NCBI RefSeq assembly: GCF_024793895.1
Contig: NZ_JANUSB010000009.1
Location: forward strand, 1-64,000
Direction of reading: 5' to 3'
Length of the DNA stretch: 64,000 nt
Origin: Serratia sp. AKBS12
Lineage (GTDB): Bacteria; Pseudomonadota; Gammaproteobacteria; Enterobacterales; Enterobacteriaceae
The notes under the pieces were generated by a model, which was not told where the DNA came from, made no database searches, and saw nothing but the letters and a program-made list of their open reading frames with translations. Every line of letters starts with the position of its first letter. Positions within the stretch are counted from its first letter, which is position 1. Position numbers and translations under genes: made by a program. Positions 19,570-27,011 of the stretch are shown one piece after another.

Positions 19570-20355
19570 ATGTCAACAAACGCGTTAAATGAATTCTCAT
19601 TAGATTTCTTCTCGCTAAAAGGCAAAACCGCTATTGTCACCGGCGGTAACAGTGGTCTGGGGCAGGCATTTGCCATGGCGTTGGCCAAGGCCGGCGCCAA
19701 TCTGTTCATCCCAAGCTTTATCATGGATAAGGGGCAAACCCGCGAAATGATTGAGCAGCAAGGGGTTAAAGTTGAGTTCATGCAGGTGGATATCACGGAA
19801 AAAGGCGCGCCTGCCAGAGTGATTGCCCAGTGCCTGGAAGCCTTTGGTTCGGTGGATATTCTGGTGAACAACGCCGGTATCTGCAAGCTGAATAAGGTGC
19901 TGGACTTTGGCCGTGAAGACTGGGATCCGATGATAGATATTAACCTGACCGCCGCTTTTGAATTGAGCTATGAAGCGGCAAAAATCATGATCCCGAATAA
20001 ACAGGGGAAAATAATCAATATCTGTTCTCTGTTCTCTTATCTGGGCGGACAATGGTCACCGGCTTATTCGGCTACGAAACATGCGTTGGCGGGTTTTACC
20101 AAAGCCTATTGTGACGAGTTGGGACAATATAATATTCAGGTAAACGGTATTGCTCCGGGCTATTATGCGACAGACATTACGGTAGAAACACGTAAAAACC
20201 CAGAAACCAATAAGCGCGTGCTTGACCATATTCCAGCCAATCGCTGGGGTGAAACGCAAGATTTAATGGGTGCAATGGTGTTTTTAGCCAGTCGTGCATC
20301 TGATTATGTTAATGGTCATTTATTGGTAGTCGATGGGGGGTATTTGGTTCGCTAA
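19570..20355 (+). CDS. ygcW: SDR-family oxidoreductase
   Basis: A 261-residue short-chain dehydrogenase resembling E. coli YgcW and gluconate-type or KduD-type sugar dehydrogenases. The cofactor motif TGGNSGLG (about residues 25-32), NNAG, the catalytic serine (NICSLFS) and YSATK are all present. It probably oxidises or reduces a sugar, polyol or sugar acid with NAD(P). Start ATG follows AAGGGGC. First gene of the rightward ygcW-ygcU-ygcS-ygcR-ygcQ run, directly after the terminator leader. Confidence 0.87.
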   Translation: MSTNALNEFSLDFFSLKGKTAIVTGGNSGLGQAFAMALAKAGANLFIPSFIMDKGQTREMIEQQGVKVEFMQVDITEKGAPARVIAQCLEAFGSVDILVNNAGICKLNKVLDFGREDWDPMIDINLTAAFELSYEAAKIMIPNKQGKIINICSLFSYLGGQWSPAYSATKHALAGFTKAYCDELGQYNIQVNGIAPGYYATDITVETRKNPETNKRVLDHIPANRWGETQDLMGAMVFLASRASDYVNGHLLVVDGGYLVR

Positions 20356-20424
20356 ATTAATGAGGGGTTCCTTTTAATTTTACTTAAGCTCATTTTTCTA
20401 TTCTTAAAGTAGGAAGGGTTGATT

Positions 20425-21879
20425 ATGTCTCTATCTCGTGAAGAAATTGTCGTTCAGTTAAAAGAAATTGTTGGCTCTGAACGGGTTATTACCGATGAAA
20501 AAGTGCTGAAAAAAAACAGCGTAGACCGCTTCCGTAAATATGCCGATATTCACGACGTGTTTACACAGCCGCTGCCTGCGGCCGTGGTCAAGCTGGCCGA
20601 TACCCAACAGGTCTCCGACGTGCTGGCGTTTATGAATAAGCACGGCATTACTGGCGTACCGCGCACCGGGGCTTCGGCCACTGAAGGCGGGCTGGAAACG
20701 GTGGTGAAGAATTCCGTAGTGCTGGATGGCTCCGGGATGAACAAGATCATTAACATTGATATCCGCAATATGCAGGCCACAGCGCAGTGCGGCGTACCGC
20801 TAGAAGTGCTGGAAAATCAATTGCGCGCCCAGGGTTACACCACCGGCCACTCCCCGCAGTCCAAACCGTTGGCCCAGATGGGGGGCCTGGTCGCTACGCG
20901 CAGTATCGGTCAGTTCTCTACGCTATATGGGGCGATCGAAGACATGGTGGTTGGGCTGGAAGCGGTGTTCCCGAATGGCAATATCACCCGTATTAAAAAC
21001 GTACCCCGCCGTGCTGCTGGCCCGGATATCCGCCATGTGATTATCGGTAACGAAGGCGCGCTGTGCTTTATCACCGAAGTAACGGTGAAAATCTTCAAAT
21101 ACATGCCGGAAAACAACCTGTTCTATGGTTACATTCTCGACAACATGCCAACCGGTTTCGACATCTTGCGTGAAGTGATGGTCGAAGGCTATCGGCCTTC
21201 CATCGCCCGTTTGTATGATGCCGAAGATGGCACTCAACACTTTACCCATTTCGCCGAAGGCAAATGCGTGCTGATCTTTATGGCCGAAGGCGCCAAAGGG
21301 ATTGCGCAGGCGACCGGTGCGGGGATTGAAGAAATCGTCAAACGCTATCCGGAATGTAAAAAGGTCGACAGCAAGTTGATTGAAGCCTGGTTCAACAATC
21401 TGAACTGGGGCCCGGAAAAAGTGGCCGCAGAGCGTGTGCAGATCATGAAGACCAACAATATGGGCTTCACCACCGAAGTCTCCGGTGATTGGGGCAGTAT
21501 CAATGCGATTTACGAGAATGTGATCCGCCGCATCCGCGATGAATTCCCCTACGCCAGTGATATCACTATGCTGGGCGGCCACTCGTCACATAGCTACATC
21601 AACGGTACCAATATGTACTTTGTGTACGACTACAACGTGGTGGACTGCAAGCCTGAGGAAGAGATCGACAAGTATCACAACCCACTGAATAAAATCATTG
21701 TGGAAGAGACCATTAAGCAGGGCGGTTCAATGGTACATCACCATGGTATCGGTAAGCACCGGGTGCATTGGACCAAGGATGAGCACGGCAGCGCCTATTA
21801 CATCCTCAAGGCGCTTAAAGAGGTCTACGATCCGAATGGCATCATGAATACCGGCACTATTTATCCAATTGAAAAATAA
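20425..21879 (+). CDS. ygcU: FAD-linked dehydrogenase (VAO/GlcD type)
   Basis: A 484-residue flavoprotein of the FAD-binding PCMH (VAO) family, the same length as I recall for E. coli YgcU. The N-terminal FAD domain has RTGASATEGG and GHSPQSKPLAQMGG; the C-terminal part has VHHHGIGKHR, which resembles the HHHGVGK motif of alkyl-DHAP synthase and of D-lactate/glycolate dehydrogenases. ATG 20425 follows AGGAAGGG. It probably oxidises a hydroxyacid-like or sugar substrate and gives electrons to the ETF encoded downstream. Substrate unknown. Confidence 0.87.
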   Translation: MSLSREEIVVQLKEIVGSERVITDEKVLKKNSVDRFRKYADIHDVFTQPLPAAVVKLADTQQVSDVLAFMNKHGITGVPRTGASATEGGLETVVKNSVVLDGSGMNKIINIDIRNMQATAQCGVPLEVLENQLRAQGYTTGHSPQSKPLAQMGGLVATRSIGQFSTLYGAIEDMVVGLEAVFPNGNITRIKNVPRRAAGPDIRHVIIGNEGALCFITEVTVKIFKYMPENNLFYGYILDNMPTGFDILREVMVEGYRPSIARLYDAEDGTQHFTHFAEGKCVLIFMAEGAKGIAQATGAGIEEIVKRYPECKKVDSKLIEAWFNNLNWGPEKVAAERVQIMKTNNMGFTTEVSGDWGSINAIYENVIRRIRDEFPYASDITMLGGHSSHSYINGTNMYFVYDYNVVDCKPEEEIDKYHNPLNKIIVEETIKQGGSMVHHHGIGKHRVHWTKDEHGSAYYILKALKEVYDPNGIMNTGTIYPIEK

Positions 21880-21881
21880 AG

Positions 21882-22036
21882 ACGTCCTCATGCCAACCCT
21901 CTCTCTAGGGAGAGGGTGCTGTTATCGGCTACGGAGTTCAATCTGAAGCAGGATTACTATTGAGGACGGGTACGGTATTTACGCTGTGGCACGTACGGTA
22001 CCCTCTCCCTGTGGGAGAGGGTTGGGGTGAGGGGGA
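21882..22036. repeat. inverted palindrome pair (REPIN/MITE-like)
   Basis: Two imperfect palindromes, ACCCTCTC-N4-GGGAGAGGGT (21896-21917) and ACCCTCTCCC-TGT-GGGAGAGGGT (from 22000), lie about 80 bp apart in opposite orientation, the outer flanks reading CATGCCAACCC and GGGTTGGGGTGAGG. Sequences of this GGGAGAGGGTTGGGGTGAGGG type are dispersed in many gammaproteobacterial genomes. The element lies between ygcU and ygcS, and may reduce read-through. Confidence 0.65.
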
Positions 22037-22095
22037 TATCGCCGTAATTAGCCCCTCATGCCATGTCTTTTTGGCGCAGTAATTGGGGGGTAACG

Positions 22096-23430
22096 ATGAC
22101 ATCACGGCTGCCTCGGCAAGTGCGCATGGATGATATTCCGCTTAACGCTTTTCATTTTAAAATGGCGGGACTGACCTTTGGCGCACACCTGACCGACGGC
22201 TATGTGCTGGGGGTGATTGGTTTTGCGCTGGCCCAGCTCAAGCCGCAAATGGGGCTGACGCCATTTTGGGAGGGAATGATCGGCAGTTCAGCGCTGATAG
22301 GCCTGTTCCTGGGCAGCCTGGTATTGGGTTGGGTTTCCGACCATATTGGCCGCCAGAAAATTTTCAGCTTCAGTTTTGTCATCATCACGTTGGCTTCCGT
22401 GATGCAATTTTTTGCCACTACGCCGGAACAGCTGTTCTGGCTACGGGTATTGGTAGGGATCGGGCTAGGAGGTGATTATGCCGTCGGCCATACCATGCTG
22501 GCCGAGTTCGCTCCGCGTAAGCATCGCGGCATTCTGCTGGGATCCTTTAGCGTGATTTGGACGTTAGGTTACGTCGCTGCCGGGTTTGCCGGTCATTTTA
22601 TAGCCGACCTGGGGCCAGAGTCCTGGCGTTGGCTGCTGGCCTCAAGCGCCGTGCCAGCGCTATTGATTATGCTGTTACGCATCGGTACGCCGGAATCACC
22701 ACGTTGGCTGATGCGCAAAGGGCGGATTGCCGAAGCACATCTGGTGGTGCTGCGCTGTTTTGGCCCGCAGGTGATCCTCAATGACGAAATCCCGGTAGAA
22801 ACCGCACGCCATATGCACACTTTATTCTCGCCACGTTACTGGCGGCGCACCGCATTCAACAGCCTGTTCTTTGTTTGCCTGGTGATCCCTTATTTCGCCA
22901 TCTATACCTTCCTCCCCTCGATCCTGAGCACATTAGGGCAGAGCCAAAGCTTTGCTACCGACCTGCTGCTCAATGGTTTGCTGATGGTGGGGGCGGTGAT
23001 GGGTATTGCCTTGACCCAATGGTTGCCGCGCCGTCGCTTCCTGATCGGCGCTTTCTGGGTATTGGCCGCCAGCCTGGCGGCATTGGCCTTTGTGCCCCCA
23101 GGGCAGGGGGCAATGCTGGTACTGTTTGCCGTCTTTACGCTGACGATTTCGGCGGTCAGTAATTTGGTCGGGGTGTTCCCGGCGGAAAGTTTCCCGACCG
23201 ATATTCGTTCATTGGGCGTCGGTTTTGCCACCTCGATGAGCCGACTCGGATCGGCTATTGGTACCGCCTTGCTACCGCTGTCGATGCTTTCATTGGGTCT
23301 GCAAGGCACCATGCTGATCCTGACCGGCGTTTTGGTGCTGGGAGCGGTAGTTTCAATCTTGTGGGCACCGGAAACCAAGGATATGACGCTGGTGGGCGCC
23401 TCCTCGGTAAAGCCGTTAACCGTCCACTGA
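22096..23430 (+). CDS. ygcS: MFS transporter, YgcS type
   Basis: A 444-residue metabolite:H+ symporter-type MFS protein resembling E. coli YgcS. The signature loop after helix 2 reads GWVSDHIGRQKIF, and GIGLGGDYAVGHTMLAEF and PESPRWL are typical of the sugar porter/AAHS-like group. The ATG at 22096 has a GGGGGG site 5 nt upstream; an earlier ATG at 22063 lacks one. Second transporter in the cluster; it may carry a different substrate form from YqcE, or export a product. Confidence 0.87.
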   Translation: MTSRLPRQVRMDDIPLNAFHFKMAGLTFGAHLTDGYVLGVIGFALAQLKPQMGLTPFWEGMIGSSALIGLFLGSLVLGWVSDHIGRQKIFSFSFVIITLASVMQFFATTPEQLFWLRVLVGIGLGGDYAVGHTMLAEFAPRKHRGILLGSFSVIWTLGYVAAGFAGHFIADLGPESWRWLLASSAVPALLIMLLRIGTPESPRWLMRKGRIAEAHLVVLRCFGPQVILNDEIPVETARHMHTLFSPRYWRRTAFNSLFFVCLVIPYFAIYTFLPSILSTLGQSQSFATDLLLNGLLMVGAVMGIALTQWLPRRRFLIGAFWVLAASLAALAFVPPGQGAMLVLFAVFTLTISAVSNLVGVFPAESFPTDIRSLGVGFATSMSRLGSAIGTALLPLSMLSLGLQGTMLILTGVLVLGAVVSILWAPETKDMTLVGASSVKPLTVH

Positions 23431-23442
23431 CCGGAGAAGCGG

Positions 23443-24246
23443 ATGAACCTGTTGTTGGCGATTAAGGTCGCACCGGATCTGGGAATGTTGGCGCGGAGCG
23501 ATTGGCAGCCCGATGAACGGTTACAGATTGACACCCGCTTTGCCCGGCGTCAGTTAAGCGGTTATGACGAAAGCGCGGCGGAAATGGTGCTGATGCTGCG
23601 TGATGAGATCAGCCTTAACCTGAGCGTTTTGACGGTGGCCGATGCGATGGCCGAATCGGCGTTGAAGCCGTTGATGGCGCTGGGATACCAGCAGGCGGTA
23701 CGCATTGAGCCTCCAGCAGATTGGGATCTACGTTTTAATCCTGCAACGGTTGCCGCATTGGTCGCGGCTTATCAGCAGCAGATTGCCGCGCAGCAGGTGA
23801 TCGTCATGGGTGCCCAAAGCCTCGAGGGGCAAAATAACCAAACTCCGTTGATGTTGGCAGAACGCCTCGGCTGGCCCTGTATTACCGGCGTTTGCCAATT
23901 AGCTGCGGCCGAGCAGGCGGGAGCACTACGGGTGACCCGGCAAACCGCCTATGGCCAGGAAGTGCTGACGGTAATGCCTCCTCTGGTGCTGGCCGTCGGG
24001 AACTCGCAGCAGGCGAGTGCGCTACGCGTTCCCACGTTGCAGCAGAAACTGGTGGCGGCTAAACGGCAGATCCAGCGTCTATCACCTACCGATTTGATGA
24101 TGACGGAACCGCCTGCCGGTGATGTGTACTTGTGTGGCTTAACGTATTTGGAACATCGGCGCGCCGGGATACTGATCGAGGGAGACAGCGTGGAGCAGAA
24201 AGTGCAACTGCTGTGCCAGGATTATCTCCGCGACAGGGGGACATGA
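23443..24246 (+). CDS. ygcR: electron transfer flavoprotein beta-type subunit
   Basis: A 267-residue ETF beta-like protein (FixA family), resembling E. coli YgcR. Typical features are the start MNLLLAIKVAPD, the DES-like stretch SGYDESAAEMVLML and MGAQSLEGQNNQTPLMLAERLGW. Together with YgcQ it would carry electrons from YgcU to a quinone-linked oxidoreductase. It starts 12 bp after ygcS and its stop overlaps the ygcQ start (ATGA), so the two subunits are translationally coupled. Confidence 0.88.
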   Translation: MNLLLAIKVAPDLGMLARSDWQPDERLQIDTRFARRQLSGYDESAAEMVLMLRDEISLNLSVLTVADAMAESALKPLMALGYQQAVRIEPPADWDLRFNPATVAALVAAYQQQIAAQQVIVMGAQSLEGQNNQTPLMLAERLGWPCITGVCQLAAAEQAGALRVTRQTAYGQEVLTVMPPLVLAVGNSQQASALRVPTLQQKLVAAKRQIQRLSPTDLMMTEPPAGDVYLCGLTYLEHRRAGILIEGDSVEQKVQLLCQDYLRDRGT

Positions 24247-25181
24247 TGAATATTGCATTGATATTGGATGCGGATGCCCCTGGTTTTCATACCCAGGCCA
24301 GCCAGATCAATCAGTTCCTGCAACGGAGCCAGCTTACCGCCACGAGCGTGGAACTGTGGCTATTCAGCGATGAAGTACCACAGACCCTGCCACGCCTGGG
24401 CGGTGGGGTGGCGCAAATACGTTGGGCTAGCGTTTCCCGCCTGGCAGAGGCGCGAATAGCGGTATTGGAGCAGATGTGGCACGCCTTCGAACCACGACTC
24501 ATGCTGTTTGCTGGCGAAGAAGGTGGAGAGTGGGCAACGCGTCTGGCCTATCGGTGTGGCGGTTCTGCCTGTTGTGCCGTGGAGCAGGCGCAGATTAATG
24601 GTGCGGAATGCCGGGTCACCAAAGCGGCCTACGGTAACCATCTTGCCGCCGAACTGGCTATGACGCAGGAACCTTGGTGCCTGAGCGTGGCCCGCAGCGG
24701 TGCGGCAAGGGTGGAAACAGGGCCCAGCCCGGTTGCTGCCCAACGCTTTGAGCCAACCAGTATAGCCGATACAAAGTGGCTACTGTACTCGGCCAGTTCA
24801 CCGCAGCCCGCAGAGTCGTCACTAAGTCGGGCGCGTTATGTATTAGCTATCGGAGAAGGGGTTGGCAGCGCTCGGCAGGTAGCCAATGTACGGCAGTTGG
24901 CCGCCCGCATCGGGGCGGAGGTCGGCGCCAGCAGACCGGTGGTGATGAACGCCTGGTGCAAGATGGATCGCCTGTTGGGCATGTCCGGTGCCATCATTGC
25001 GCCCGAAGTGTGTATTGCCGCCGGGGTCTCAGGTGCTCCAGCGTTCGCCATCGGTATTCGCCACAGCAAGTTGATTGTAGCGATTAACCAGGATCCGCAG
25101 GCGGCTATTTTTGCCCAGGCCGACGTGGGAATTGTGGGTGATATGCATGAGGTACTCGCGGCATTGGCGAAAGCCCTTTAA
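24243..25181 (+). CDS. ygcQ: electron transfer flavoprotein alpha-type subunit
   Basis: A 312-residue ETF alpha-like protein (FixB family), resembling E. coli YgcQ. The C-terminal FAD domain is recognisable (GEGVGS, GASRPVVMNAWC, APEVCIAAGVSGAPAF, VAINQDPQAAIF, ADVGIVGD). The start overlaps the ygcR stop by four bases; the adjacent ATG at 24246 is an alternative. Its end overlaps the convergent ygcO end by four bases. Confidence 0.88.
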   Translation: MMNIALILDADAPGFHTQASQINQFLQRSQLTATSVELWLFSDEVPQTLPRLGGGVAQIRWASVSRLAEARIAVLEQMWHAFEPRLMLFAGEEGGEWATRLAYRCGGSACCAVEQAQINGAECRVTKAAYGNHLAAELAMTQEPWCLSVARSGAARVETGPSPVAAQRFEPTSIADTKWLLYSASSPQPAESSLSRARYVLAIGEGVGSARQVANVRQLAARIGAEVGASRPVVMNAWCKMDRLLGMSGAIIAPEVCIAAGVSGAPAFAIGIRHSKLIVAINQDPQAAIFAQADVGIVGDMHEVLAALAKAL

Positions 25182-25450
25182 CCAAAGCGGAATTCAATCC
25201 CGTTACCGGCCTGCGGATAGCGCCAGCGGGTGATGGTTTCCTCCCCACACAGCAGGCGGCAGGTGCCGCATTCCAGACAGCCCTGCACGTCGAAGTGCAG
25301 GCTGCCGTCCGGCTGGAGTCGATATAATCCGGCCGGGCAGGCGATCGCCAAACGCATCAACACCATACGCTCCTGTACATCGGCCAGGATAATATGTGGA
25401 TTGGCGTGAGCCACCTGATAACGGTTGCGGCTGAGATCGGGCTGGATCAT
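25178..25450 (-). CDS. ygcO: ferredoxin-like protein, FixX type
   Basis: A 90-residue ferredoxin-like protein. It has the FixX pattern ACPAGLY followed by GCLECGTCRLLC, giving cysteines for one iron-sulfur cluster. Family members pair with FixC/ETF-QO-like flavoproteins to pass electrons to quinone. The ATG at 25450 overlaps the stop of ygcN (ATGA) and gives the usual family size; an upstream reading to 25531 lies inside ygcN and is rejected. Same strand and operon as ygcN. Confidence 0.87.
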   Translation of the reverse strand: MIQPDLSRNRYQVAHANPHIILADVQERMVLMRLAIACPAGLYRLQPDGSLHFDVQGCLECGTCRLLCGEETITRWRYPQAGNGIEFRFG

Positions 25451-26706
25451 AAACAGCGCACTCCATTGAGGGTATCTTTCAGTAATTGCTTCAGCCCGAT
25501 GCGGCGCGCGTGGCGCCACAGCAGCTTGCACAACGGTGTGGGGGCATCGCCATTGATCACAAACATCTCTTGCAACACGTCCGTGGCCAACTGTGGGTAA
25601 CGGCTAAACCAGTGCGGCGATTGCAGCATCATTTCCGGCAGACGCCGATACTGCCGGATTAGCGCCCAGAGCGAACTTTGCTGTAGCCGCAAGGGATAAT
25701 GCCGCAGTTCCTGCCCGGCAATCAAGGTTTGTGCCGCGGCCTGTGCCGATAGCATCGCCAGGTCCATGCCCCGCACGCTATGTCCGGTATTGATACACAA
25801 CCGGGCTGCATCGCCAACCAACAGATAGCCGGGGCCGAATAGGGGTGGCATGCTTGCCATCCCCCCTTCGGGGATCAGGTGGGCGCTGTACTCATGCAGC
25901 TCGGTGTTTTTCAGCAAAGGCCGCATGGCGGGGTGCTGTTTGAACTGTTGCAGCATCTGCGGCAGGGCAACCTGACTCTCAGTGAGGCTGGATAGATTGC
26001 ATACTACGCCGAGCGACAGGCTATCGCGGTTGGTATACAGGAAACCACCGCCGACTTTGCCCTGCGTGGGCTGACCAGCGAAGAGCCAGGCACAACCTTG
26101 GTTATCCTCCAGGGCGAAACGCTCTTCTAACCGTTCACGCGGTAGAGCCAGCACCTCTTTCACACCGATCGCCATCGTTGCTGCCGGTGGCTTCGGCTGT
26201 AATCCGGCATGTTCGCTCAGCAGCGTATTGGCCCCTTCCGCCAGGATCACGGTGTTGGCATATAACGCCTCGCCTGCTGCCATTACGCCAACGATACGTC
26301 CTTGCTGCACGATCAGTTCATCGACCAGAGCGCCGGCCAGACATTGCGCCCCGGCGGCTTCCGCCTGCGCCATCAGCCAGGGGTCGAAACGAGCGCGCAG
26401 CAGGCTGTAGGAACAGGGCAAGGTATGACGGTAATCCAGCGTTAACGCGCTTTCGCCGCTCATCATCGACAGCCTTTCCTGGATGATATGGCGTTCCAGC
26501 GGGGCGGAGGCGGCAAAATCCGGCAACAGTTCTGCCAAGGCGTGCGTGTACAACCTGCCACCACTGACGTTTTTACTGCCCGCCTGAGTGCCCCGTTCCA
26601 GTAACAAGGTATTGATGCCAGCGCGTGCCAACAGCAGTGCCGCCGTGCAGCCCGCAACGCCACCACCAACGATAATGGCCTCAAAACCTGGGTGTTCCAT
26701 CAGCAT
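25447..26706 (-). CDS. ygcN: FixC-like FAD-dependent oxidoreductase
   Basis: A 419-residue flavoprotein of the FixC/ETF-quinone oxidoreductase-like family, resembling E. coli YgcN. The N-terminal dinucleotide-binding motif is VGGGVAGCTAALLLARAG, with LLVGDAARLCINTGHSVRGMDLAM as the second FAD contact. With YgcO it would move electrons from the ETF to the quinone pool at the membrane. It is read leftward from the gap before yjbB; I see no copy of the antiterminator leader upstream of it. The ATG at 26700 is an alternative start. Confidence 0.87.
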   Translation of the reverse strand: MLMEHPGFEAIIVGGGVAGCTAALLLARAGINTLLLERGTQAGSKNVSGGRLYTHALAELLPDFAASAPLERHIIQERLSMMSGESALTLDYRHTLPCSYSLLRARFDPWLMAQAEAAGAQCLAGALVDELIVQQGRIVGVMAAGEALYANTVILAEGANTLLSEHAGLQPKPPAATMAIGVKEVLALPRERLEERFALEDNQGCAWLFAGQPTQGKVGGGFLYTNRDSLSLGVVCNLSSLTESQVALPQMLQQFKQHPAMRPLLKNTELHEYSAHLIPEGGMASMPPLFGPGYLLVGDAARLCINTGHSVRGMDLAMLSAQAAAQTLIAGQELRHYPLRLQQSSLWALIRQYRRLPEMMLQSPHWFSRYPQLATDVLQEMFVINGDAPTPLCKLLWRHARRIGLKQLLKDTLNGVRCL

Positions 26707-27011
26707 TGTTTACCAAGGGTTGAAGTGTAACGGTTAGAATAACATTCGTGCTCTAACGTTCATTGATTCTGCACAGTTTTTACACTCCCGAGGCCGATTC
26801 CCACCCGAGGGCAGCCAAATTGGGCTACAATTAGAAATTGTTAGTTTTCGGGTAGTTGCATGATTTCGCCGTTGCACCGTTTGATCATTGTATGGTGAGC
26901 TCTCCCTCTCTCTAGATAGAACGACATAATTTGCCGCTGTCCTGCTTAACTGGCGTCTGGCAGGCGGGATAGCCTGTGGTGCCTGCCGGGCGTCAATGGA
27001 GCGTTCCTTCC
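26707..27011. promoter_or_regulatory. ygcN-yjbB divergent gap
   Basis: A 305-bp gap between divergent genes, expected to hold both promoters. The only clear structure is an inverted repeat GGCAGGC (26959-26965) / GCCTGCC (26981-26987) just ahead of yjbB. No CRP palindrome and no antiterminator-like leader is visible. Confidence 0.5.

Noticed and set aside
25178-25531. Longer form of ygcO starting at 25531
   Set aside because: The extra 27 residues lie inside ygcN and are unlike the ferredoxin family; the overlapping ATG at 25450 gives the normal size.
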